A program made the position numbers and the translations under genes. DNA of 64,000 bases, taken from the NCBI GenBank assembly GCA_965197825.1, contig CBDANW010000002.1, positions 1,488,001 to 1,552,000 of the forward strand. Reading direction: 5' to 3'. This DNA is from CBDANW01 sp965197825 (GTDB lineage: Bacteria > Acidobacteriota > Vicinamibacteria > Marinacidobacterales > DATDRI01). The notes under the pieces are model-generated. The model did no database searches, was not told where the DNA came from, and saw only the letters and a list, made by a program, of their open reading frames with translations. Shown piece after piece: positions 53,277 through 61,783 of the stretch; the stretch's first letter is position 1; the number at the start of each line of letters is the position of its first letter.

Positions 53277-54491
53277 TCAGCTTCGTGTGATCGTCACGAG
53301 GTTCACGTCGTCGGGAAGCGGCCGGCCGTTTCCAAAGGCCATCGCCCGGTCCATCAAGCCCTCGATGACTTTGCTCCCGTCGGTCCCGGCGAGATCCGTC
53401 AGGACCTGACGCATCTGCCGGTCTTCGAACATCTCGTCGTTCTCACCAATGATGGACCCGATGCCGTCCGAGCCGACGAGCATCACATCGCCCGCTTCCA
53501 GAGTCAGGCCGCGCGTTTCAAACTGGACAGGCTGACCGGGGCTTCCCTCTCCGAACAGACCCAAAGGAGGGCCGGCAAGCGTGATCTCGTCGAGGCGCTT
53601 CTCGGAGGCGCGCAGCACGAAGGGGTAGGGAAGTCCGGCGTTGGCGAAATGGACGATCGGTTTTTGAGGCTCGACAAAGATGACGGACGCTGCGGCGAAC
53701 ATGCCTACGGGCATGACTCGGTGCAACCGTCCGTTCATATCCCTGAGAAGCTCGACCGGTTCCGTGGCGCTAGCGGCGGCCTCTTGAAAGATGCCCTTGA
53801 GCAGCATGGTGGTGAGAGCAGCTTGTACGCCGTGTCCTATCACGTCGGAGACGATGATTTTCGCGCCCTTCTTATCGATGCTGAAGTCATAGAAGTCGCC
53901 TCCCAGTGCGGCGCAGGGTTGATACAGGTTGGCAAACGCAAAGCCCTCCAGGGTCGGCAGGCTCTCGGGGAGCAGGCTTCGCTGAACACGCGCGGCCATC
54001 TCGAGCTCGCGCTCGAGGGACCGGGTCCGGTCGGAGAGCTCGCCGTGCTCCATCAAGAGCTTGTCCAGGGCGCTCACCTTTTCGGAGAGTCGCTTCCGCA
54101 GCGACTTTTCCTCCAACGCGTTGCGGATGATCAAGAGCATGGCTTGGTTGTCCCAAGGTTTCTCGAGGTAGTGATAAAGTCCGACTTCGTTGATGGCGCG
54201 AATGGCGTTCTCTTTATCCGCGTAGCCGGTGAGTAACAACCGAACCGCGTCCGGCTGCAAGCGACTGACTTCCTTCAGGAAATCTATCCCGTTCATTTGA
54301 GGCATGAGGAAGTCAGAGATCACGACATCAAACGGTGTGCGCTCTACCAGCTCGATGGCCTTCTTCGGGTCGGTGGCTTCCAGAACGTTGTAATCGGTCT
54401 GGAGGCTGAACACGCCGCGCAAGGAGGAGAGCACGAGCTCGTCATCGTCCACGATGAGGATCGAGGCGGGTCGATTTTCCTCGGCACTCAT
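53277..54491 (-). CDS. receiver-PP2C (RsbU/SpoIIE-type) phosphatase
   Basis: 404 residues. Receiver domain at residues 10-130 (ILIVDDDELVLSSLRGVFSL with the Asp pair, VVISDFLMPQMNGIDFL with the phosphoacceptor Asp, LLTGYADKENAIRAINEVGL and YLEKPWD). A coiled-coil linker then leads to a SpoIIE/PP2C phosphatase (AARVQRSLLPESLPTLEGFA, ALGGDFYDF, IIVSDVIGHGVQAALTT, ELLRDMNGRL, LVGSDGIGSIIGE). It probably controls an anti-sigma/anti-anti-sigma switch in response to the upstream kinase. It lies 33 bases after the single-receiver gene. Confidence 0.9.
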   Translation of the reverse strand: MSAEENRPASILIVDDDELVLSSLRGVFSLQTDYNVLEATDPKKAIELVERTPFDVVISDFLMPQMNGIDFLKEVSRLQPDAVRLLLTGYADKENAIRAINEVGLYHYLEKPWDNQAMLLIIRNALEEKSLRKRLSEKVSALDKLLMEHGELSDRTRSLERELEMAARVQRSLLPESLPTLEGFAFANLYQPCAALGGDFYDFSIDKKGAKIIVSDVIGHGVQAALTTMLLKGIFQEAAASATEPVELLRDMNGRLHRVMPVGMFAAASVIFVEPQKPIVHFANAGLPYPFVLRASEKRLDEITLAGPPLGLFGEGSPGQPVQFETRGLTLEAGDVMLVGSDGIGSIIGENDEMFEDRQMRQVLTDLAGTDGSKVIEGLMDRAMAFGNGRPLPDDVNLVTITRS

Positions 54492-54524
54492 GTCGCTTGC
54501 ATTCCCGGCGGGATCCCTATTCTC

Positions 54525-55004
54525 TCAGGCGAAAGCCTTGAGGATCTCCTTTTGAACGCTCATGAGCTCGTCATGAGCTTTGTTGACCTCGCCGATCTTG
54601 TCTTGCAGACGTTTGAGCAACACTCTTTTTTCGAGGCCGTTTCGGATGATCAGCCTGAGGTCGTCGTTCTCCCACGGCTTTTCGATGTATTGGTACAGCC
54701 CGACGTCGTTGATAGCCTTGATGGCGTTCTCCTTGTCTGCGTAGCCGGTGAGTAGAACGCGCGTGGCCTCCGGCTGTAGCTCCTTCACGTTGGCCAGAAA
54801 CTCGATCCCATCCATATCCGGCATCAAGTAGTCGGAGATCACTAGATCCACCTTGTGTTCCCGGATGTGTTCCAATGCCTCTTTCGGCGACGTGAAAGTC
54901 ACGACCTTGTAGTCGGTCTCCAGTGTCAGAAAGCTCTTGATGCTGGTCACGACCATCTCCTCGTCGTCGACCAGCAGAATGGTGTTGGACGCAGATTGCT
55001 CCAT
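54525..55004 (-). CDS. single-domain response regulator
   Basis: 159 residues. A receiver domain (ILLVDDEEMVVTSIKSFLTL, LVISDYLMPDMDGIEFLANV with the phosphoacceptor Asp, LLTGYADKENAIKAINDVGL, YIEKPWEN) is followed by a short helical tail (LQDKIGEVNKAHDELMSVQK). It has no output domain. Its receiver is very similar to that of the next protein, so the two probably arose by duplication and share the same kinase, or one acts as a phosphate sink. Confidence 0.9.
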   Translation of the reverse strand: MEQSASNTILLVDDEEMVVTSIKSFLTLETDYKVVTFTSPKEALEHIREHKVDLVISDYLMPDMDGIEFLANVKELQPEATRVLLTGYADKENAIKAINDVGLYQYIEKPWENDDLRLIIRNGLEKRVLLKRLQDKIGEVNKAHDELMSVQKEILKAFA

Positions 55005-55025
55005 GATTTCCTTTCTGCTAACTCC

Positions 55026-56246
55026 TCACATGCCACCAGGTTGGCCCCGCTCGCCCCCGGGTGCGTTCGACGGTAGCGTCACGGTGAAGGTCGTGCCTTT
55101 ACCAGGCTCCGATTGGACGTCGATCCGTCCACCGTGTTCCTTGACGATCTTATAGCAGATGGGTAGTCCCAGTCCGGATCCCACTCCGACGCCCTTGGTA
55201 GTGAAGCCCGGGTCGAAGATCTTGGACAGATTCTGCGGACTGATACCTTTGCCGGTGTCGGAGAAACCAAGCGCCACGTTGTCGCCGTCGCTGCGCGTGC
55301 GAATCGTGATCTTGCCCTTCCCCTCGATGGCGTGCGCCGCGTTCACCAGGATATTCATGAACACTTGGTTCAGTTGGTCGGGGAAGCACTCGACTTCCGG
55401 AATGTCTCCGTAGTCGCGAACGATCTCGATTTGATTCTTGGTCTCATGGTGGACGAGAGTGAGGGTGCTTTCCAGCCCCTCGTGGAGATCCGCCGGTTTC
55501 CGCTCTGCCTCGTCCAGCCGGGCAAAGTTTCGCAGGCTCCTTACTATTTTGACAATGCGCTCACATGCGGTCTTGTTGATTTTTCCAACGTTTTGCAGGA
55601 CCTCCACTGCGTTCTTTAGAGCGGGATCTTCCTTGACATCCGGGGGAGCCTTATCCAGCGTTTCGCAGAGTTTGTCGAGGGCGAGAAGTGTCACATCGCT
55701 GTTCGAGTTGATGGAGCCGATCGGGGAGTTGATTTCGTGGGCTACCCCGGCAACCAAGCTGCCCAGGCTTGCCATTTTTTCAGATTGAACGAGAGCCGCC
55801 TGGGTGTCGCGGAGCTGGCGGTTGATCGTTTCGAGCTCGGAGGCATAGCGACGCGCCTCCGCGTCGGCGCGGCGGTGTTCGGTGACGTCGTCGATCAGAA
55901 TCATGCACTCCGGCCGGCTGGGATCGGGGCTGAACGTCACCGACAGCGATCGCCCCGCGAGCTCGTGAAGCTGCGCCACCACGCCGGATCGCCGGTCCAA
56001 TACTGCCCGGATGTGGAACCCGTGATCGGGGGGAAGAAGTCGGGCTGGTTCGTTCTCAGGGATCCCAAGCTCCAGTAAGAGTTGCGAGGCGGCAAGATTG
56101 AAGAACAGCACATGACCGTCCGCGTCACATTTCAGCACCGGAAAGGGATTGATATTGGGCAAATCAGCGAGCTCACTGAGTGCGCGAGCCTTCGATGATT
56201 TCTCGGGCTTGTCCGTCGGGCGCCTTGAGCTCGTTGGCTTGGTCAT
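55026..56246 (-). CDS. PAS-containing sensor histidine kinase
   Basis: 406 residues, no membrane segment. PAS-like sensor at residues 30-135 (LPNINPFPVLKCDADGHVLF), a coiled coil, then the H box LVAGVAHEINSPIGSINSN (phosphoaccepting His), the N box NQVFMNILVNAAHAIEGK, G1 FSDTGKGISPQNLSKIFDPG and G2 GSGLGLPICYKIVKEHGGRI. It is cytoplasmic and probably phosphorylates the two receiver proteins encoded after it. The start ATG 56,246 overlaps the stop of the upstream gene by four bases. Confidence 0.92.
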   Translation of the reverse strand: MTKPTSSRRPTDKPEKSSKARALSELADLPNINPFPVLKCDADGHVLFFNLAASQLLLELGIPENEPARLLPPDHGFHIRAVLDRRSGVVAQLHELAGRSLSVTFSPDPSRPECMILIDDVTEHRRADAEARRYASELETINRQLRDTQAALVQSEKMASLGSLVAGVAHEINSPIGSINSNSDVTLLALDKLCETLDKAPPDVKEDPALKNAVEVLQNVGKINKTACERIVKIVRSLRNFARLDEAERKPADLHEGLESTLTLVHHETKNQIEIVRDYGDIPEVECFPDQLNQVFMNILVNAAHAIEGKGKITIRTRSDGDNVALGFSDTGKGISPQNLSKIFDPGFTTKGVGVGSGLGLPICYKIVKEHGGRIDVQSEPGKGTTFTVTLPSNAPGGERGQPGGM

Positions 56247-57761
56247 GCTCCCGCTCTGGTGATGAGGCTTCTTAGGCGTTTGACGAGGGCCTTCAGGATG
56301 CTCTGCCCCAACTCGGGATAGTCCAACAATAGGTCATAGAAGTCTTCTCGGTCTACCCTTAGGAGCAGGGTTTCCTCCATCGCGCTGGCGCTCATCACTC
56401 TTGTTTCCGCCTCGAACAGAGTCCACGCTCCTATGGCTTCCTCCACCCCCAGGTTCACCACCTCTTTTCCGTCTTTGCTCAGTCCCACCCGGCCGCGGAT
56501 GATGACGTACAGCCCGTCAGCGGGCTGACCTTCCTCGAAGATGGAAGCCCCTGCTGGATAGAGAACCTCCTCCGAGATCGAGGCCAGCAGAGCCAGATCT
56601 TCGGTACGGGCGGCGGACAGAAGATCGACGTTCTGAAGTAACAGCACCTTTTCGACGACAGTGTACACGGCGGTTCGATGGTACCGTGGCGGCTTCAGCC
56701 GCTCAAGCCTTGGCGCTCGGCCAATCGACCCCGCGCATACTCGACCGCTTCCTTCAGGACCGGCGTGACTCCCGTATCTGCTTCTTCCAGAACCGGGGCG
56801 AGCTCGATGATGCGGAGCTTCCCCACCAAAGTAGCGGCGCAGGCAGCGAGCCAAGCGTCCTTGCCGTTGATCAGCTCGCGTAGGATCCGGTCGAGGTTCA
56901 AGGAGGAACGGTCGATGAGCCGCGAGCCGACGTCCGGGACTGTCTCTGGAGAAGTCGCCTCGAGAAGAGGGAGGATCTGATCTTTGTGATCCTTGGAGAG
57001 TAGGTTTCCCAAGAATTCGAGAGCCGCTGCTCGGACGGGCGGTCGGCCGTTCACGACCGCGTTCCGAGAATTGTAGAGATCGCCTTGCGGATAGATCAAT
57101 CCCAGCAGACGAAAGATGCGATCTCTCGTGAAATCGAAGTGTTCGGCGAGGGCACGCTGCAGGAGTGCCATGGAATCATCTTCGACTCGGTCTCGCCTGA
57201 TGGCGGTGAGCTTAGCTGCGTAGCTCGAATAGCATCAGCTTCCGCGTGCAGGATCCGGTCGACTTCCAACCGGTCGAACCTGAGCCTTGAGTCGCGGGCC
57301 CTCATCTTCCCCAATGATTTGACGATTTGGAAGTGGGTGTTCAAGTCATCGTCTGGCGAGCAGGAGAGAAGCCGGTTGGCGGCAACCTGGCTGTCGAACT
57401 CACCCAGGACACGCGGCAGGCCGCGACGAAGCTCGATGGGTTGGCTTACGTCCTCGAGCAACGCTGCGGCGGCCTCGATCACTTGATCGCCAAAGCGAGA
57501 GAGCGCTTTACGCGCCGGTGCTCTCAGCCGGCGACGGCCAACTTGCCGGATCAGAGCGGGAATCAAGCTCTTGTCACGGAGCCTCCCGGCACTAGCCGCT
57601 GCCGCCCGCGCGACCTCGGTGGAAGGATCCTCCAATAGCTCGAGAAGCATCGCGTGCAGCTGACCGTTGCTCTTGATGAAGCCAAGCGAACGCGCCGCGA
57701 GCTCTCTTTCCTGCACGCTGTTAGAGCGTCGATAGCGAAGCGGAAACGACTCGTCTAACAC
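56243..57761 (-). pseudogene. HEAT-repeat/cyclic-nucleotide-binding protein, frameshifted and 5'-truncated
   Basis: Three frames make one protein. HEAT-type helices come first (VQERELAARSLGFIKSNGQL, ALSRFGDQVIEAAAALLEDV, then MALLQRALAEHFDFTRDRIF and AALEFLGNLLSKDHKDQILP). They lead into a cyclic-nucleotide-binding domain: VYTVVEKVLLLQNVDLLSAA, ASIFEEGQPADGLYVIIRGR, VGLSKDGKEVVNLGVEEAIG and RVDREDFYDLLLDYPEL. Breaks lie near 57,215 and near 56,697 (one G missing: CAAGGCTT for CAAGGGCTT). Similar HEAT-cNMP regions occur behind Npt-type nucleotide transporters, but the N-terminus is lost at 57,762. The stop overlaps the kinase start. Confidence 0.65.
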
Positions 57762-58394
57762 GTCTTCGAGCAGGGCTGGGTAAGCCTACACGTCTTCGAG
57801 CAAGTCTTGTGGCAAGACGAGCTCTACTTTCGCAGCGCGAAGAAGCTGTTGCCCACCCTCCGCAGCGGATTCTTCACCGTTTACCTGGAGTCGATCGACG
57901 TAGGAGGGCACACCTTCTTACCCTTCCGCGACGGGGCGGCGCTGCCCCCAAACTGTCCGGAGTCAGTGCGCGACGTCGTTGAAAAGGTCTACCAGAGGGT
58001 CGACACGTGGATCGGAAGCCTCGTCGAGGACCTTCCCGGGCAGGCGACGATTCTCGTCGTGTCGGATCACGGGATGGTCACGGCGGGCAGCGCCGGCTAT
58101 CACGCCCGGTATGGCATCTTCGTCGCTTCCGGCCCGGGAATCCGTCGCGGCGCCCAGTTCCGAAGGGCCTCGGTCCTGGACGTGGCGCCAACCATCCTCC
58201 ACCGATTCAATGAGGCCATCCCGTTCGAAATGGACGGAAAGACGCTGGTACAAGCCTTCGATCCCGATTGGCTCGATCGCCATCCGCCTCGCTACCGGGA
58301 TGTTCCGCTGGCGGTAGCCGAGGAACCGGTACCGCTCAGGGAAGATTCCGAGGAAGTCATCGACAGGCTAAGGTCGATCGGATACCTGCAGTAA
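57762..58394 (+). pseudogene. alkaline phosphatase-like enzyme, 5'-truncated
   Basis: The frame is open from upstream of 57,771 and encodes FFTVYLESIDVGGHTFLPFR (metal-binding Asp/His), ATILVVSDHGMVTAGSAGYH (DHG) and ARYGIFVASGPGIRRGAQFR, RASVLDVAPTILHRF. This is the C-terminal half of a type I phosphodiesterase/nucleotide pyrophosphatase-like enzyme. The catalytic Thr/Ser half is missing. The truncation lies beside a repeated ACACGTCTTCGAGCA (57,762 and 57,788), which probably marks the deletion. Confidence 0.75.
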
Positions 58395-58420
58395 GTCGGA
58401 CGCCCGTCAAACCCTGCTCG

Positions 58421-58465
58421 GGCGTCAATATAGGGGATCTTTCTATCAAGCTAGCCAGACGCCAG
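58421..58465. repeat. single REP-like unit
   Basis: GGGCGTCAATATAGGGGATC then CAAGCTAGCCAGACGCCAG: complementary ends (GGCGTC/GACGCC) and the GCTAGCCAG block shared with the units at 44.7 and 51.7 kb. It lies between two genes that converge here. Confidence 0.55.
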
Positions 58466-58562
58466 TCGGACGCGCTTTTAGCAGTCCCTTCTGGACCGTC
58501 TGCAGTTCCGGTGAACACCGACTCGAACTGAACCGGACTCTGGGCCGGGAAGTGGTAGGGCA

Positions 58563-59888
58563 CTAGAACGTTGGCTGGCACACCCGTGAGCCCGCGGCGT
58601 CCCGGTCCACAAGGATGCGGGCGGGGAGGCGTTCGGTGAGCTCGGGAATGTGAGTAATGATCCCGATCATGCGCCCCCCAACCTGCAACGACTCGATGGC
58701 GTCGGCCACCGTGTCCAGGGTTTCCGGATCCAGCGTTCCAAACCCTTCGTCGATGAACAGGCTGTCCAGATTCACCGCCCCGGCCGCGCGCTGCACCTGC
58801 TCGCTCAACTCGAGTGCCAGTGCCAGTGAGGCCAGAAAAGTCTCGCCGCCGCTCAGCGTGTCGGCACTCCTCCGCTCGCCGGCGTTTTCCCGATCGAGCA
58901 CGTGAAACGCGTCCTGCTCGTATTTCAACGTGTAGCGCCCACTAAGGCTCTCCAGCCGGATCGATGCTCCCATGACGAACTCGCGAAAAGCTTCCTCGAG
59001 CAAGTAGGCCTGGAAGTTCTCGCTTCGCAGGTCGGTAGCCAGTCGATGATAGAGGGAAGACTCCTGCTCCAAACTGGCTTGCCGCGCGGAAAGCTCGGCG
59101 GCCCTCTCCAAACGACGGCGTAGCTCGTTGACTTCTTGTTCAAGCTCTGCCTTTTTTTTCAGCCCTTCCTCGTGATCTCGACGCTTGATGGTCAGCTCCT
59201 CTTCGACGTGTCGTAGACTTTGCTCTGAGACCTCGGCACCGGCGAGCGTCTTTTCGAGCTCCGCGACACGCTGCTCGGCGGCATGCCATTCCTGCCGATA
59301 GGAAGTGACCTCGCTTTCCATGCGGTCCGACTCGGTGGCGGAGAGAGCCGCCTTGCGGATCGCTTTTTCGTCTCTGAGGCCCGCCGCCCGCATCGCCTCG
59401 ACGACCTTCTTGCGCGCTTCGAGTGCAACACGGGCCGATTCCCGTGCGGAACGTTCGGCTTCTTCAACGGCCTTGTTCATCGACGAGAGGTCCCCGTCGG
59501 TTCTTCGTTCCGTCTCCTCCGCCTTCCTCCTTGATGTTTCGATGTCGTCCTGCAGCGCTGCCAACCGGTCCCGTTCTTTCATGGGATCCGGATTCTCCGT
59601 GACCGCGGCTATTTTGTCTTGCAACTGGGCGATCTCGTCTTCCGCTTCACGGGCGCGGGCATCCGCCTCCTGCAGCTGTTCGTTCAGCGCCGATGATGTC
59701 TGCTCTCGTTTGTCGAGCGCACCCTGTGCTTCGAGAAGCTTCCTCTCGAGCTCATCTCGTTGCTGCACGCCTTGCCGGTAGACTTCGCGCTCCTTCGCCA
59801 TACGCTTGATGGCGGAGAGGATGCGTTCCTCCAAGTTGTGACCGCGTTCACCATCTACACGGTGACCGATTGGCTTTGCCGAGCTCAT
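58563..59888 (-). pseudogene. sbcC: exonuclease SbcC, C-terminal part
   Basis: About 440 residues of long coiled coil followed by the C-terminal ATPase half: ADTLSGGETFLASLALALEL (ABC signature), LDSLFIDEGFGTLDPETLDT (Walker B and D loop) and IGIITHIPELTERLPARILV (His switch). The coil may extend to about 60,045 on the same strand. Walker A lies in a separate piece at 61.6-61.8 kb, and the segment between them is inverted. Confidence 0.82.
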
Positions 59889-60047
59889 GCTCTCCTCGTT
59901 CCACGGACTCCTTGAGCTTGGCGGCCTTCTTTTTCTTTTTTTCCACTTCCCGCTTCGACGCTTTCACGATGGCCCGTGCCTCGGCTTCCGCCTCCATTTC
60001 TATCTCCATGGACGATCGCGCTCGCTCTTCAGCGAGCCGCGCCTAAG

Positions 60048-60237
60048 TCCATTGCCGGCGGCGTTCAAAGTGTGGACAGCCATGTCGTCCGGCTTTTGGG
60101 ACTCCGTTATGAAGCCTTCACTCAGGCGGTTGTGCTACCGCAAGGTGATTTCGCCCACTTTTTGAAGAGCCAACCGCGCGAGAGGAGGGAGATTCTCCGA
60201 GACCTGCTGCGTCTCCAGGTGACCTTGCCCAGGAAAA
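60048..60237 (+). pseudogene. sbcC: SbcC middle segment, inverted (part 1)
   Basis: On the plus strand, opposite to the rest of sbcC: VQSVDSHVVRLLGLRYEAFT, QAVVLPQGDFAHFLKSQPRE and RREILRDLLRLQV. The Q-loop stretch VVLPQGxFxxFL is diagnostic for SbcC. After removing the IS3 and one copy of the AAAA target repeat, the frame runs on into part 2. Confidence 0.8.
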
Positions 60238-60250
60238 GTGGACAGGTTGA

Positions 60251-61129
60251 TTATCTCGCATGAGCCGTTTTGAGGTCATGAATCCGTTCGAACACCATTG
60301 GGCTGTTGTAATCGAGTGACGAGTGGAGTCGATACGGATTGTAGAACCCCTCGATGTAGCTCGCGACCGCGTCTTTGGCCATACGTCGTGTTGGCCAACT
60401 ACACCGGTGGAGGAGCTCGGTCTTGAGCGTGCCTAAGAGGCTCTCGGTCACGGCGTTGTCCCAGCAATCACCCTTGCGGCTCATCGAGCACACGATGCCG
60501 TACTCATCGAGCACGGCCTGGTAGGTCGCAGCCGCGTATTGAGTACCACGGTCTGAATGATGCACCAAGCCACTTTCCGGCAGGCGGCGCCCCAAGGCCA
60601 TGTGAAGCGCCTCGAGAGCAAGCTCCGCGCGCAGGTGGGGCTGCATCGCCCAGCCTACGACACGACGCGAGAACAGATCGAGGATGACCGCCAAGTAGAG
60701 CCAGCCTTCCCAAGTCCGGATGTAGGTTATGTCCGTCACCCAGAACTGGTTCGGTCGTGCGGCTTCGAAGTTCCGGCCGAGCACGTTGGGTGCGATGGGG
60801 CGATCGTGCTTGCTGTCGGTCGTGCGGCGAAAACGCTTGCTGGGCAGACCCTGCAGGCCCATCTCACGCATCAGCCGTGCCACTCGCTGCTTGCCTATCT
60901 CGACGTTCTCCCCGTCAAGCTGGCGACGTACACGCTCCCTGCCGTAGGTACCACGGCTATGGGCGTGGATCGCTTGGATGCGCAGCTTCAGCTTCCCATC
61001 CTCACACTGTCGCTTGCTGGGCGCGCGCTTCATCTGAGCGTAGTAGCCGCTGGTCGATACCCTCAGAACTCGGCACATCACCCGCACCGGGTAGTTGGCC
61101 CGCTCCGCGTGAATGAATTTGAATCTCAT
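60251..61129 (-). CDS. IS3 OrfB (integrase-type transposase)
   Basis: 292 residues: VMCRVLRVSTSGYYAQMKRA and RRQLDGENVEIGKQRVARLM (DNA-binding part), then PNQFWVTDITYIRTWEGWLY (first Asp), SGLVHHSDRGTQYAAATYQA (second Asp) and NAVTESLLGTLKTELLHRCS (Glu). Complete. The start overlaps the orfA stop (ATGA), an alternative to the programmed frameshift usual in this family. Confidence 0.9.
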   Translation of the reverse strand: MRFKFIHAERANYPVRVMCRVLRVSTSGYYAQMKRAPSKRQCEDGKLKLRIQAIHAHSRGTYGRERVRRQLDGENVEIGKQRVARLMREMGLQGLPSKRFRRTTDSKHDRPIAPNVLGRNFEAARPNQFWVTDITYIRTWEGWLYLAVILDLFSRRVVGWAMQPHLRAELALEALHMALGRRLPESGLVHHSDRGTQYAAATYQAVLDEYGIVCSMSRKGDCWDNAVTESLLGTLKTELLHRCSWPTRRMAKDAVASYIEGFYNPYRLHSSLDYNSPMVFERIHDLKTAHAR

Positions 61130-61425
61130 TCGCTTTCCTTCGCGAAGAAGGCCGCCGCCTTTTTTAATATTTCTCGCTCTTGCTCCAACGTACGCACTCG
61201 ACGCCGTAGCGAACGGAGCTCATCACGTTCCGCCGTCGTCAGAGCCTCGCGTGGACCTTCACCGTGATCAACTTTGTATTGTTTCACCCAGTTTCGAAGG
61301 GCCGATTCCGTCAGGTCCAGTTCCTTAGCGACCTGGCCGATGCTGCCCTCGCCCTCCCTGAACAGCCGGACCGCTTCCTTCTTGAACTCCCCCGTGAACT
61401 TCCTGCGTCGTCGTTCTCCCATGGA
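61126..61425 (-). CDS. IS3 OrfA (helix-turn-helix)
   Basis: About 100 residues: RRRKFTGEFKKEAVRLFREG, SIGQVAKELDLTESALRNWV (helix-turn-helix) and LRRRVRTLEQEREILKKAAA (leucine zipper). The start is at MGERRRRKF or a few codons upstream. Confidence 0.85.
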   Translation of the reverse strand, partial: SMGERRRRKFTGEFKKEAVRLFREGEGSIGQVAKELDLTESALRNWVKQYKVDHGEGPREALTTAERDELRSLRRRVRTLEQEREILKKAAAFFAKESE

Positions 61426-61464
61426 CGCCTCCAGGCGCATTGTCGCGCCTCGGTTGATGTCCAC

Positions 61465-61590
61465 AAAACCCGGGCAGGGTCACAGGTCTACGAACGGATG
61501 AGGAGGGCCGCCGCCGAGTCCAGCCGAGAACTGGAGGTCCGTCTCGGCGGGGTCCGCGAGAGACTGAGCGATGAGATGAGCTCGCTGTAG
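61465..61590 (+). pseudogene. sbcC: SbcC middle segment, inverted (part 2)
   Basis: Continues part 1 across the IS3: TRAGSQVYERMRRAAAESSR and ELEVRLGGVRERLSDEMSSL, the start of the SbcC coiled coil (VYERMRRxAAE). It ends at about 61,590, where the normal orientation resumes. Confidence 0.7.
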
Positions 61591-61591
61591 C

Positions 61592-61770
61592 CCCGTCTCA
61601 TTCGGGCACGCGACCATAGAGGGCGTAAATGATGGCGTCGAGGAGGCTCGACTTGCCTGCACCGGTGGGACCAGCAATGGCGAAGAGCTCGAGCCCCGAG
61701 AGGTCGAGCGGCTCTTGGCGCTCCTTGAAGCAAGTGAACGCTTCGACGGTGAGTCTGAGCGGTCTCACGA
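61592..61770 (-). pseudogene. sbcC: SbcC N-terminus with Walker A
   Basis: GTG 61,770, thirteen bases after sbcD, starts VRPLRLTVEAFTCFKERQEP and continues LELFAIAGPTGAGKSSLLDA (Walker A GPTGAGKSS), IIYALYGRVPE. The frame then ends at the inversion breakpoint. Position and spacing after sbcD are normal for an sbcDC operon. Confidence 0.85.
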
Positions 61771-61783
61771 ATCTCGGGCCGCT

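Larger units (their letters stand above)
60238..61464 (-). mobile_element. IS3-family element, intact
   Basis: 1227 bp bounded by GTGGACA inverted ends and flanked by the direct repeat AAAA (60,234-60,237 and 61,465-61,468). It contains orfA and orfB on the minus strand with a four-base overlap. It is inserted in the inverted piece of sbcC. Confidence 0.85.

Noticed and set aside
59895..60165. Plus-strand ORF starting in the SbcC coiled coil
   Set aside because: The Phe/Leu-rich sequence is the antisense of a Lys/Glu-rich coil on the minus strand; only the part after about 60,048 is real plus-strand coding.
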